The notes under the pieces: generated by a model
What the model was told of the DNA's origin: nothing
Database searches by the model: none
The model's input: the letters and a program-made list of their open reading frames with translations, nothing else
Translations under genes and position numbers: made by a program
Part shown: in pieces, positions 22,076-33,749 of the stretch
How the letters are laid out: every line of letters begins with the position of its first letter
Position numbering within the stretch: position 1 is the stretch's first letter
Source: Trichoderma breve
Lineage: Eukaryota; Ascomycota; Sordariomycetes; Hypocreales; Hypocreaceae
DNA: 64,000 nt
Reading direction: 5' to 3'
Assembly: GCF_028502605.1 (NCBI RefSeq)
Contig: NC_079234.1
Span: forward strand, 4,836,001 to 4,900,000

Positions 22076-25000
22076 ACTTTATTCTTACACCGAGGATATG
22101 CAGATGAGTGAAAAGATGAAATGGGCTCTGAATTGCCTGCGCTGATCGGATTGTCACCTACCCCATAGGGAACTTGGTTAATAACAAAAGGTAAAGCGCA
22201 AGAGAGATATGTGGATAGTTTCTAGAAGCAATTGCATGATAGGATAATAGACAGTCAAATAAGAGGGCACATGATCCCAAATACCCATGCAGCAAGACGA
22301 AACAGAGAGAATCCACACACCTTGAATGCACTGGCAGTGGATTACTGTACCCACGTGCCAGCTCAGCAAGGCGGGAAAAAAAAAATTAATCGAGGTGCTG
22401 CAACTGATTTGCACTGCTTTTGCGCACTTCCGGATGCGCTCGTCCCTCGGAATATTCCCTTTTGACTTCTGACGGGGAGTCAACTGGGCTGGGCTCAAGT
22501 AACACAAAGGCGTGGCGGCTTATTAAGTGCAGATAATGACGTGCGTTTGACAGGCTCCCAGATAGAGGGTGGGGGTGGGGTTTAGAGTTTGTGTCCGACG
22601 CAGATCGATATCGTGACTCTTTGGTTCCGGAAAGGACTTGAGAAGGACAAAAGGCGGACAGGTGATGGGAAAAGGGTGAATTGGGAAAAGAAAAAAAAAA
22701 GAGGGAGAGGAGAAAGAAATTAGAGAAAAAGGTTGTGCGGGAACGAGAGATTTCCCCTCCCCTGTGCCTGGATATTGCACGTTTCGGGGCGTCGTTTATT
22801 AAAGGTCTGGCTGGAAGGTGGTGTGGGCGCTCTCTTTGCTTGTATAAGTGCGGATTTGGTTGGCGCTTGCTGTACGGAGTATGGGGCACGTCAAGGCAAG
22901 AGCCAGAGAAAGAGGTTAAAAAAGCAATGACGAGAAGCGGGACTCTGGACAAAAAAATGAGTCGGCGAGAGAGACGCAGAGGCGGATACGGGAAGAGGCC
23001 GAGAAGCTAGAACGGCCCGGCGGTTTCTTATATACGGGCACTAGGCAGGCAGGCACCTTATGATCCGAGACTGACGCCATCGTGGGCAGAAGGGGCACCA
23101 GGAAAGAAGGAAGCCCTGTTTAGGTGGTTCCAGAGCAGCCTCAGGGAAAGCGCCATTGGGACTGGGATAATGGGAGATGGCAAGATGGGAGAGAGGGGAA
23201 GGGAGGAAGGGAGGAAGCAGGAAGGAAGAGACGCGATGGGCTTCAGCAGAGAGTTGGAGAAGCAGCAACTGCCACTGCCACACCCCCGGATCCGGCACAG
23301 CGCAGGGACATGGACATGGCAGGATGAACGGCCTGCGATGGGCAGGCACGCGGCCGGAGGGGTTGGATGCTGGATAAGATAACGAGTGGGAGTGGGCAAC
23401 AACAACCCTGCCCTGAGTCTATGACTTTACCCTGTGGAACTGGACGACGCTGGAAAGAGCATCCGCGCTGCATTTTCGTTGACTTATCACATCAGAAGCC
23501 GCGTCACGCGCTCAGCTGAGCTACGACTTGGGCAAGAAGCATCATCAGATGCGTCGAAGGAAGGCGGCAGAGTCTCATTGCATTTAATCCGGCACATCAT
23601 GAGGACGACAGACGACAGGCGAGACGAGGGCCTAGAAGTTGCGCACAGCAGAACAGCTGGCGATGACTCTTCCCCCCCGGCCAGTATGGAAACGTACATA
23701 CCTATGGAAAATGGAAATCCACAGCGCAGCAGAGCCAGGCAGCTACTAAGGCCAGTGCTATAGCGGCTTTGTACTCGTACGCACAACTTGCCTCCCCGGT
23801 TTCACCTCTGCGGTGTGCTCTTCCTCCCCGGCCTAGCCCTAAGCCTAGCACCGTCTCCAGGTCCTTTCTCGCCGTTCTCTAAGCTGCGAGGTACGAGTAC
23901 AATGTTTGAGTACCTAGGCATTTCTAATCAATGCATGGATCGATCCGTCTTGGGGGGGTGGTGCCTGCATCCCAGTGAGCTGACTTACATCACATCACCA
24001 TCACCAGAGGGATCGAGCGTATCAAGTTTGCGGCTGGCCTACCAGATAACCCCCAAGGAAAACGATGCGGTGAAGGCGAATGAGGAGAAAGAGAAAAGAG
24101 AGGGGTAGCTGGTCCAGCTGCTCTTCTCAGCTTCCCTCTCAGACAAGACAGGACTGCTGAGATGGGCAATTTCTGCTTCTCCGGCTTTATCCTATTTCCT
24201 AAACCCCTCTCGCTGCGCTGTCACGATCCGTCCCTACGCACCGCCGACAGCTCCGGGGGACGAGGAAATCGATTCGATGCGAGTGATGATCCCATCTCAG
24301 GGACCGAGGTCCGGAGCCACTTATCTGGACGGAGTAACCACTCAAGTTGGCAGGCCCTTTGCGTGAACGACTTGGACCTCCAGCCCGCCACGTGGGATGT
24401 GCGGCTCAGAACAGCAGCGAGAAATCGATCTCTCTCTTGCACGCAAAACATGCCTCCTTTACCCATTTCGAGACACGGAAGCAGACAGCCGAAGGAGAAA
24501 GCAAGTCACCGCGCACACACATGCTCATGCCTCTCCGCCTCAAACTGCAAATCCCTCCTGTCCATATCGTCTCCACTGTGAAATGCTCCGCAGATGGGCT
24601 AGGCACAATCGAGGCAGGCATCCTGTCCCAGAGACATCAACTACACACTTATCGATCTAGGGCGTGCTTGGAGTGGCACTTCTGTCACTTGGATCAATTC
24701 CTCGTATAACCTACATTAGTGTCTGCTGCAGTCCTCTTGGCTTGACGTCACCTGGACGGATGGCACAGATTTGACAGCTACTATATCGGCTAAATCGCGT
24801 GGACATGTCAAATTGAGTTTTGTATTATCATGTTTGTGTCGTTCATGTCGTCTCGTCTCCTTACTTAGGTGCTGCAGACATCAACTTTCCCTTTACCCAG
24901 CCTTTGCTTTCTTCCTCTTTTTTTTCTTCTTCTGCGAAAGTCTTCCCAAGGCTAAAAATAAAAACAATTAAAGCTTTACCCCACCATTCCCGTCTAGTTT

Positions 25001-25102
25001 GCAAAATACAAGAACGTAACAATAATAACTTGAGCTGATAGATAGCTATATCATTGTCCGCAATCCGACCACCCTTGGCCCTCATGTTTTAGTCTATCCC
25101 AT
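22076..25102. other. 3 kb intergenic region, low-complexity purine tracts
   Basis: No convincing gene on either strand. Contents: an AG-rich block at 22683-22735, a GGGAGG/GGAAG repeat tract at about 23168-23232, perfect GTACTCGTAC at 23771-23780, GTACGAGTAC at 23891-23900, TACGGAGTA at 22873-22881, and a T-rich stretch at 24905-24935 that belongs to the 3' side of ACL2. Short open frames here have biased composition and no family features. Confidence 0.5.
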
Positions 25103-27029
25103 CTAAGCCTTGAACTCCTCGACACCGCTGGCCTCCCACTTGCCGGGGATGAGAGCCAAGGGCACGATACCCGAGACGTGCATCTCGGGGCCGAAGATCT
25201 TGGCGTTGAGACCAAGCTCCTGTGTGGCAGACTGCATGTTCTTCAGACCCTCCTGGTAGTTGGGGCCGGCACGGCGCACCCAGATCTGCACGTTGTGCTC
25301 GATCAGCTGGGGAGCGAAGTCGCGGAGAGCGCGGATGACACCCTTGAAGGTGCTGGCGACGTTGGTGAAGTTGGCAATACCGCCACCAATGAAGAGGACC
25401 TTGCCCTGCTCGGACATGGGAGCACGCAGCATCAGGTCCAGGACAGTTCGGGCGTAGTGGTAGGTCTGGGACTCGGTAGGAGCACCGGAGTATTCACCGT
25501 AGTTGGCGAGCTCGTCGGCGAAGCCAGCTGAGGCAATGGCATCAGCGTAGACGACGGAAGCACCACCACCGGCAACCAGAGTCCAGATGCGACCAGCGGG
25601 GTTCAGGACAGTGAGCTTCAGGGAAGCACCAGTCTTGGCATCCAGCTCGGCGATGAAAGCCTCCTCCTTGGAGAGCTCACGGCCAAAGGGAGCGGGAAAC
25701 TCGATCGGGGGGCCAGCATCGATGCTAACCTTGTCGCCGCCGGCCACGTTGGTGAGGCCAAGAGCGGCGGGAGATCGGGCAATAGCCCACTTGACACCGC
25801 ACTCGAAGTCGGCAGTCTGGTCGAGCTTGGCAGCAAGATCCAGGAAGTGAACGGCAGCAGAGGTCTTGTCCTCGTTGGGGATCACGACCAAGGGGTTGAT
25901 CTCAAGGTAGGTGAACTGGCAGTCCACATAGACGGCATACAGCCGAGTGATGAAGTCAACCAGGACATTGTGAAGACCAGCGGGAACCTTCTTGAGGAGG
26001 GTAGCGGCAATCTCCTCGTTGGAAGGGTACTCTGAGAGATCGACGGGGATCAGGAGCTTCTCAGCCTTGGCGTCGACATCACCGACATCGACACCACCCT
26101 CGTGAGTGAAGAGAATCCAGTCACCCTAGAAAATGAAAAAAAGATATAAAGTTAGCGAGGCTCTCGTAGTAGTAGTAGTAGACAACAAGTTAAGATAAGA
26201 CGAAGCCTAGATATGGTGTGTAATCGTGCGGACAGGGGTCCGGGCTAAGTCGAGTCCAGGACCCTCCCTATTGTGACATCCGTTCGTCCGCCCGGCCTCT
26301 TGTTTCGGCACGTTACGGCACCGCAAATTTCACACCGGCGGAAAGCGCCACGGCTTTATAAAGAAAACGCTCCTTTCCTTCAGGCAATTTTATATCTCAC
26401 CCAACTTCCTTCAACTTCCCAGTTGAACTTTCATCCACGCAACTTTTTTTTTGTCTATGACAAGACAAAGTCACTTGACTCCCAGCCACCACGATGTGGT
26501 GTTTTGCCAGGTGAAGCATTTGCCCAAGTTCCGGGAAGAACCAGAAAAACACGCAGACAAGATGAGAAGAGAGAGGAAATTTACTCACATCACGGACTGA
26601 GTTGATGTTGATGTAGTACTCTGTGTCTTGGGGGTGAGGAACAAAGGGCTCGACCAGGAACTGACGCAGAACGCCAACTGTGTGCTCAACCTTTTGCTCC
26701 TTACCAGCTCGCTCAGCAACCCAAGCCTTGGCCTCAGCCCAGGTCTTGTTGAGAGCCAGCAGGCCGCTCTTGCCTCGTCGCTTGATGAGCTGATCGGGCT
26801 TTGCAACGAACTTGGCACCATCCTGGAGCAGCCAAGGGTAGGTGACCTCAGCCTGGTTCAGAACGTCCTCAACAGCAGCATCCTCAGGGAAATGCAGCGA
26901 GGCCAGTCTGGAGGGAGGGTTGTGAGTGGTGGGCGCAGGGAGAGGACTCGGCTTGATGACGGGAGCACGGGTCAGGTGGTAGTTGAGAATGGCCTTGCCA
27001 TCGGCTTCGAAAATCGCTTTGGCGGACAT
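25103..27029 (-). CDS. ACL2: ATP-citrate lyase subunit 2 (N-terminal ATP-grasp/citrate-binding half)
   Basis: One of two subunits of cytosolic ATP-citrate lyase, which makes acetyl-CoA and oxaloacetate from citrate, CoA and ATP. This one matches the N-terminal part of animal ACLY: an ATP-grasp (succinyl-CoA synthetase beta-like) domain and the citrate-binding domain. Exons: 27029-26589 and 26125-25103; 487 residues. Seen: [12 protein letters not shown] start, [14 protein letters not shown] nucleotide region, the [17 protein letters not shown] block right after the splice, [49 protein letters not shown] and [12 protein letters not shown]. The 463-base intron (26588-26126) is by far the longest in this window apart from the EAF3 one and has a GTA repeat (26166-26181). 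Divergent from ACL1. Confidence 0.96.
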
Positions 27030-27170
27030 TGTGGATGAGCTGTGCCTACGACGAGGATGAGAGATGAGGAGAAGGCGTGAGTCAAGGAACGTCTGGCCTT
27101 TTTATATCGTCAGCGAGGTGTTGGGAGAGACGATGGAGCAGGAACGATGGCAATTGCTGCGCCAGAGCAC

Positions 27171-27194
27171 ACGCAAACGCAAACGCAAACGCAA
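27171..27194. repeat. ACGCAA hexamer tandem repeat
   Basis: Four ACGCAA units, the last with a trailing ATGCGA variant, about 140 bases upstream of the ACL2 start in the shared ATP-citrate lyase region. Confidence 0.85.
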
Positions 27195-28881
27195 ATGCGA
27201 GAGGCAAGCTTGGGCACCGAACTGCTCAAAATGCCGTTGCAGATTGAAGAGCAACAGCGACAACGACACAATGCGACGAGCGCGGGACCAGAAGCTATTC
27301 TGAAGAGGGGCGTCTATTTGCACCTACCGCTGAGAAGAAACTGGAGCGACTGGGAATTGCAATTGCAATGTCAAGAGGCAAAATGCTGGATATCTGACGA
27401 AGGAGAGGAAAAGGGAAAGCGAGCCTAAAGACGAAGAGGTGGATGGCAGGAAGAGGATGACTTTCAGCCTTTCAGAAATCCGGCCGAAGCTCCACGCTGG
27501 CCAGCTCGAAGGAGGGGGGTTGAGGGGTCATGGAGCTGCCGTGAGCATACAGATTTCGGGGGTGCGCTTTGGGAGGGCGGTCAGGGGACTTGCCACTAAG
27601 GGCGTGCAGACGGTGCTAGAGCCCAGTGCCAAAGTCGGCCGTTGGCGGGTGCCCATTCAACCAGCGACGCCAAAAAAAGCATTGGGGCAGCGATATCTCC
27701 CAATAGCTCGCCATCGTTCGAGTACCGGTACCTCGAGCAGCCTCCCCCCCAGTTGTTGAGCAAACCCAAGTGGATCGTCAATCTCTCAATCATTTTTTTT
27801 ACCTCTTTGCAATGGACAAGGGAGTGTTGCCTGGCTCTAGCAGCGGGGAATCTGTCGAACACGGCGGATGCGCCCCGAACATCGCAGCGGCCATTGCAAG
27901 GATCTCGGCATCGCAATTCCTGGCCCTGACGGACGGAGCGCGGCGCCGAAGGAATTGCGCGCTGTTCTGGAACCTACGATAATACGGCTTATCTGGGCTT
28001 GTCTCACGCCGAGTCTAGGACAATTGCTGACCAGACCTCAATTGTTTCTGGCTGCCCTTTTCGCTACCCTGGAGCGCCCTCTTTGTCTCGCATTTTTGCC
28101 CCGCCTTTGATACTCCGAAGCCTTTGATACTCCGAACTCCAACGTGGGATGCGGACGAGCCCAACAAAGACACGCCTTTGCTGCACTGAAGCCCAGGACT
28201 GCCCAGTGTTGAGTCGTTTTGGCCTGCTATTGAGCGGTTGCACGCTTTAGTGGGACAAGGCTGAGGGTCTCCTGCGCTAAAAAGTGTAGCGACGAAACAG
28301 AGTACAGGTGGCTCAGGCACAAGCACAGCACACGTATTCGTACCCGTTCAGAGAGGGGTGGGCCGTGGTTGGGCGGACAGGGGCCCAGACGAAGCCAGTA
28401 AGCCACCAGCGACTCGGCAACCCCACCATCATGAGCCATCCAGTGCATTGCCCCTCCATTTGCAGAGAGGACGGGAGAGCCCAAAATGCAAACGGCCACA
28501 CCTAGCACGAGAGCGATATCTCTTCCATGTCGACTGCCGGACGATGCAATGCTAGCTAGCGGCACACACGCATCCCTCGGACTGGGTTCAATTTGGATAC
28601 GGCGCTCGCTCGCTCGTACACGGAATGCGATTGCGATTGGGGGCCAGGGCGCGGAATCCTGGATTGCGAGGAATTGATTGTGATCCCATCACGGGCACGA
28701 TTACGATCCATTTACAGAATCGTGCTGCAACGCTGGGATGACGATGACTTGACGCATGACACGCGAATGCGAAGCAGCCAAGGGGCGTAATCTTGGGACC
28801 AGTCGATGCAAGCAAGGGGCTTTCGTTCGATTCCTCGGCCGCCAACGGTTTTGAAGTTTTTGATGGAACTTCCGACACCGC

Positions 28882-28898
28882 ATTGGCATTGGCATTGG
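28882..28898. promoter_or_regulatory. Triple inverted CCAAT box (ATTGG x3)
   Basis: ATTGG at 28882, 28888 and 28894, spaced 6 bases apart, in the ACL1/ACL2 shared region about 1.06 kb from the ACL1 start. CCAAT is the binding word of the HAP/NF-Y complex in fungi; binding here is inferred. Confidence 0.45.
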
Positions 28899-29956
28899 AT
28901 GGGCACACTGGAATGAGGTACCGGTACCACCGGGTCCAAGCCGGTGTTAGCGGCAAGGCCAGACCGCGACCGGGATGCTACGAGTTATCATTGTGTCTCA
29001 AGAGGCTGCTATTCAACAATTCGCAAAATTAGACATTGCGCCCCAAAAAACCAAAAAAGATTTTCCCCAACTCGTTTTGGTGGCTTGGTTGCCGTGCGGA
29101 TTGACTTTGGTTATTCCCCCTTACGCTTGGAAAGCCAAACGCCGGAAGCACTCTTACCCGCTGGCAGAACGAACTGAGCAGAGAACCAGAGTTAGGCTGT
29201 TGGCGTACGAAGGAGCCGCCATTTCTTGCATCTGATCGCATCTCCTCATCCTGCGTCAGCACTGTCGCAACTGGGTGTCATCATTGAGCTACGGCACAGG
29301 TAAGCAAGCAGCAATGAGTGATTCCCTTCCCCTGCCCACACTTTGGCACAGGGCTGCATGCACGCGCACATGCTGGCCCCGATCGACGCTTTTGGGTTCC
29401 GTTAGGCGGTGCAAGCTTCGCTGGCCGAGTCCGCCCTCCCCCACCAACTCGGCGCCCAGGTACCCACCGGGCTAGCGTTCGTACCGGGTACTCGTACGTG
29501 CTGGTACGATACGCAGTGGCGCGCAGTGGTGCTAGAGGCAAATGGTGGACAGGCTTGACAGGGTCCATGTGCCTGGTACATGTACGGATACGGCGCAATA
29601 CCTGGCATCCCATCCCTCTGAGCTCTAGCCCCGCCAGCAGCTAAAGCAGAGCAGCCCTCTCGCGGTCCCAGGTGTCACTGCACTCCTGAAATCTGGCTCT
29701 CCCCCATTGAAGTTGTTCTTTGCCGTCTCAATCCTTCAATTGCCCGGCTCTCTCTCTCTTCCTTTCTTCCTGCAATCCATCTGCCTCATCTCCGACTTGT
29801 GTTGTGGTCTTTGCCTTGGTGGGCCAACACTGTATAGCCTCTATTAATTCAACAGCTGTTGACCGGTGTTTTTTCTGCAGGACTCAGCTCACCCCGCCAT
29901 TTCTGCTCTTTTTCCCTCCTCACCTCTTTTTTTGACGAGCTCGCATACACATCACC

Positions 29957-32044
29957 ATGTCCGGTTCCAAGGATCTCCTGTCGGCCAACGACAGAATCCA
30001 GCGCTTTGCTGCTCCCAGCCGACCCCTCAGCCCTCTCCCCGCGCACGCTCTCTTCTCCGAGAAGACGCGATGCTTCGTCTACGGCCTGCAGCCCCGCGCC
30101 GTCCAGGGCATGCTGGATTTTGACTTCATCTGCAAGCGAAAGACTCCCTCTGTCGCCGGCATCATCTACACCTTTGGTGGCCAGTTCGTCAGCAAGATGT
30201 ACTGGGGCACTAGCGAGACCCTGCTGCCCGTCTACCAGCAGGTTGACAAGGCCATCGCCAAGCACCCCGACGTCGACGTCGTCGTCAACTTTGCCTCTTC
30301 TCGAAGTGTCTACAGCTCCACCATGGAATTGATGGAGTGCCCTCAGATCAAGACCATTGCAATTATTGCAGAGGGTGTTCCCGAGCGAGTAAGTTTGTTT
30401 TTGTTTCGCCATTCTTTGGCTTCTTCTGCTCTTCACAGATCTTTAGAGATTTCTGTCTGGAGCAGCGGAAATAGCCCCAATTGGAGCCCAATTTGCTGAC
30501 CACCTGCCATTTAGCGAGCTCGTGAGATTGCTCACGTCGCCAAGAAGAAGGGCGTCACCATCATTGGCCCCGCCACTGTCGGTGGCATCAAGCCCGGCAG
30601 CTTCAAGATTGGTAACACTGGTGGTATGATGGACAACATTGTTGCCTCCAAGTTGTACCGCAAGGGTTCCGTTGGCTACGTCTCCAAGTCCGGTGGTATG
30701 TCCAACGAGCTCAACAACATCATCTCCCAGAACACCGACGGCGTCTACGAGGGTGTCGCCATTGGTGGTGACAGATATCCTGGCACCACTTTCATCGACC
30801 ACTTGCTGCGATACCAGGCCGACCCAGACTGCAAGATCTTGGTCTTGCTTGGTGAGGTCGGTGGTGTCGAGGAGTACAAGGTGATTGATGCCGTCAAGCA
30901 GGGCATCATTACCAAGCCCATTGTCGCCTGGGCCATTGGTACCTGCGCCAGCATGTTCAAGACCGAGGTTCAGTTCGGCCACGCTGGTTCTTTTGCCAAC
31001 TCACAGCTCGAGACTGCCACTGTCAAGAACCAGTCTATGCGCGACGCCGGCTTCCACGTCCCCAAGACTTTCGAGGACATGCCCGCCGTTCTCAAGGAGG
31101 TCTACGACAAGCTCGTCAAGGAGGGCACCATTGTCCCCCGCGCCGAGCCCGTTGTCCCCAAGATCCCCATCGACTACTCTTGGGCCCAGGAGCTCGGCCT
31201 TATCCGAAAGCCCGCTGCCTTCATTTCCACCATTTCTGACGACCGTGGCCAGGAGCTGCTTTACGCCGGCATGCCCATCTCCGATGTTTTCAAGGAGGAG
31301 ATTGGTGTCGGTGGTGTCATGTCTCTGCTGTGGTTCCGCCGCAGACTGCCCGACTACGCCTCCAAGTTTTTGGAGATGGTTCTCATGCTTACTGCCGACC
31401 ACGGTCCCGCCGTCTCTGGTGCCATGAACACCATCATCACCACCCGTGCCGGCAAGGACTTGATCAGCGCCCTTGTCTCTGGTCTGTTGACCATTGGTTC
31501 CCGCTTCGGTGGTGCCCTTGACGGCGCCGCTGAGGAGTTCACCAAGGCTTTCGACAAGAACCTCAGCCCCCGTGACTTCGTCGACAGCATGCGCAAGCAG
31601 AACAAGCTCATTCCCGGTATTGGTCACCGTATCAAGTCGCGAAATAACCCCGACTTGCGTGTTGAGCTTGTCAAGGAGTACGTCAAGGCCAAGTTCCCCA
31701 GCCACAAGCTGCTCGACTACGCTCTGGCCGTCGAGACCGTCACAACTTCCAAGAAGGACAGCCTGATCCTCAACGTTGACGGCTGCATTGCCGTGTGCTT
31801 CGTCGACCTGATGCGCAACTGCGGCGCCTTCTCCGCCGAAGAGGCCGAGGACTACCTTTCCATGGGTGTTCTCAACGGTCTGTTCGTCCTCGGCCGAAGC
31901 ATTGGTCTCATTGCCCACTTCCTCGACCAGAAGAGACTGCGCACCGGTCTGTACCGTCACCCCTGGGATGACATCACCTACCTGCTGCCCAACCTCAACG
32001 AGGGCCAGCCCAGTGGCCAGGGTAGAGTGGAGGTCCAGATGTAA
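29957..32044 (+). CDS. ACL1: ATP-citrate lyase subunit 1 (CoA-ligase and citrate-synthase-like half)
   Basis: The second ATP-citrate lyase subunit, matching the C-terminal part of animal ACLY: CoA-binding, CoA-ligase and citrate-synthase homology domains. Exons: 29957-30388 and 30515-32044 (126-base intron, phase 0); 653 residues. Seen: IGPATVGGI and KSGGMSNE in the CoA-ligase part, the phospho-histidine loop GHAGS with His300, and in the C-terminal part [34 protein letters not shown] and the citrate-synthase motif IPGIGHR. The tail ends [12 protein letters not shown]. Pairing with the divergent ACL2 gene and the two-subunit layout are standard for ascomycetes. Confidence 0.97.
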
Positions 32045-32795
32045 GTGGAAGCCGAGAGGAAACAAAAGGAGCAACCAGAATATATTATACAACAGTTGTG
32101 GGAATTTGATGAAAGAATTTTGGGAAGGGAAGGTGGTTTGTCAAGACCTAAAGTTAGCAGCACACATAGCCCGTAGTCGCTGCGGTGGGAACGTTATGAA
32201 GTATTAAATCATTTTTTATTGATGACAATAGAGACCAAAAAATTAATTCACATCCATCTCATTTCCTGGGACTATCTTGCTGCAATTGTAAACCAATTAT
32301 TCTATATGTATTAAATCAATTGTTTGTCAGTGAATCTTTTGAAAGAGGTAGAACTCTCAAGTCTTTTACTCTCGTCTTTTGTCTTTTTGCATCTTGTCAC
32401 GTGACCCGCAAGGCTACCTCGAAATGCAGTGGCATGATATCTTATCGCGCAACCGCAGGCACTTTAGCTCCAGGCTCGATGCAATCGAAACAGCTTCAAT
32501 TCCCAAAACCCAGCCTTTCTTCAAAATCGCCAATCCTCTCCCCCGAGGGAACGAGACGATACGAACTGGAGCACTTGTAGTGTGCGGAATTCCAATTCTT
32601 GTTCTGGTTCGCCCATAGCCAGCGGGGTCGAAGCGCTTTTTCAAATTGTACGAATGGACTCGCATCTTTTTTTCTTCTCTCCCTCCAATCTCTATTCAGG
32701 TTCACTTGTAACTAACTAAACTAACGAATGTACCAGACGAGACGTTTTCGAATCAACGACAGAGCAATTCCATAAAAACCTGAAACAAGAAAAAA
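32045..32795. promoter_or_regulatory. ACL1 3' region and MRPL33 promoter with TCACGTGA
   Basis: 751 bases. A perfect palindrome TCACGTGA lies at 32397-32404, about 390 bases before the uL30m start; this E-box type element is known upstream of ribosomal-protein genes in some fungi, and its role here is inferred. Confidence 0.45.
32397..32404. promoter_or_regulatory. TCACGTGA palindrome upstream of MRPL33
   Basis: Perfect 8-base palindrome containing the CACGTG E-box core, about 390 bases before the uL30m start codon. Confidence 0.4.
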
Positions 32796-33059
32796 ATGTC
32801 CTTTTTCCGCATCACCCTCCACCGCTCGGCCATTGGTCTCCCCGAGCGCACCCGCGGCGTGCTCCAGGCGCTCGGCCTGCGGCGGCGCATGCAGACCGTC
32901 TTCCACCCCGCGGAGCCGCAGTTCGCCGGCATGATCATGAAGGTCAAGGAGCTGGTGCGCGTGCAGGAGGTGGAGCGGAGGCTGACCAAGCGGGAGGTCA
33001 AGGCGGAGAGGACGCCGGATAAGGGGTTTTACGTGGAGAGGGCGGTGCAGCGGATGTGA
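32796..33059 (+). CDS. MRPL33: Mitochondrial ribosomal protein uL30m
   Basis: Large-subunit mitoribosomal protein of the uL30 family (yeast Mrpl33). Single exon, 87 residues. The L30 fold signature is present: [22 protein letters not shown], followed by [12 protein letters not shown] and [11 protein letters not shown]. There is no separate long presequence, as in the yeast protein. The C-terminal 25 residues are basic and charged. It converges with EAF3. Confidence 0.93.
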   Translation: MSFFRITLHRSAIGLPERTRGVLQALGLRRRMQTVFHPAEPQFAGMIMKVKELVRVQEVERRLTKREVKAERTPDKGFYVERAVQRM

Positions 33060-33749
33060 AGAGATTTGTGGGATAATATTGACGATTAGAGCGCAAAAAG
33101 GAGGAAATATATGGAAAGCGAGGGGTTGATGTTTTGGGAAGAGTTTGGAGATGGTTGTATATATGTGTATGGTTGAGGAGTAACCATAGCGGGATGGACA
33201 AGACGAACTTGTACGATATCAACGGCAACAATGTACGAAAGAAACAAAAAAGACGGACATGCCCGGCTTCGAAATGGGGCGGGCAGAAACAAGTCATATG
33301 GAATCACCAAGGCGGTTTAAAAGAGGCATACACAAAACAAAGCATTTCCCATTATCTTGAAACTAAACTAACTCCCCGTCTCCCCCCAACTCTAACTAAA
33401 AACTGCGTCATCGAAAAACCAAAAGAAAGCACCGGTTTCATCACACTAACACCTTGCTAATCCTATCCAGTGCCGTGACCAAACGAATCCTTCAATAAGA
33501 CGAGAATCCCACGGAAAATGCGGTATCAAGGCGCAAGTAAAAACCATCATCGACCCAACAATTGCTGCCGCCAAGTTTGCCGGTTATAGCGCGAGTGTGT
33601 TGCCGTGATTCCAACTAGATATTAAAAACAAAAAATAAACAAGAGGGGAGCGGGTAAACAGAGCCGAGAGAAGATAAACAAAACTCTAGCGGCAGACGAA
33701 AGTGGGCAATTGTGTTCTCCTTTTGTGGCAGCCAACAAGATAAATACAT
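33060..33749. other. Convergent 3' region MRPL33 / EAF3
   Basis: 690 bases, AT-rich in part, with no gene seen. Confidence 0.5.

Larger units (their letters stand above)
27030..29956. promoter_or_regulatory. Shared bidirectional upstream region of the ATP-citrate lyase genes
   Basis: 2,927 bases between two divergently transcribed subunits of one enzyme. Seen: four ACGCAA hexamers at 27171-27194; three ATTGG words (CCAAT boxes in reverse) spaced exactly 6 bases apart at 28882, 28888 and 28894; a direct repeat of CCTTTGATACTCCGAA near 28105-28137; GTACTCGTAC at 29488-29497; and a CT-rich ACL1 leader at 29745-29770. No coding gene is supported. Co-regulation of the pair is inferred from the arrangement. 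Confidence 0.6.

Noticed and set aside
28815..28840. CGTTCGATTCC resembling a tRNA B box in the ACL shared region
   Set aside because: No matching A box at proper distance and no acceptor stem.
31001..32092. 363-codon open frame on the minus strand opposite ACL1
   Set aside because: It is the antisense shadow of a highly codon-biased gene; the plus strand encodes a complete, recognisable ATP-citrate lyase subunit.
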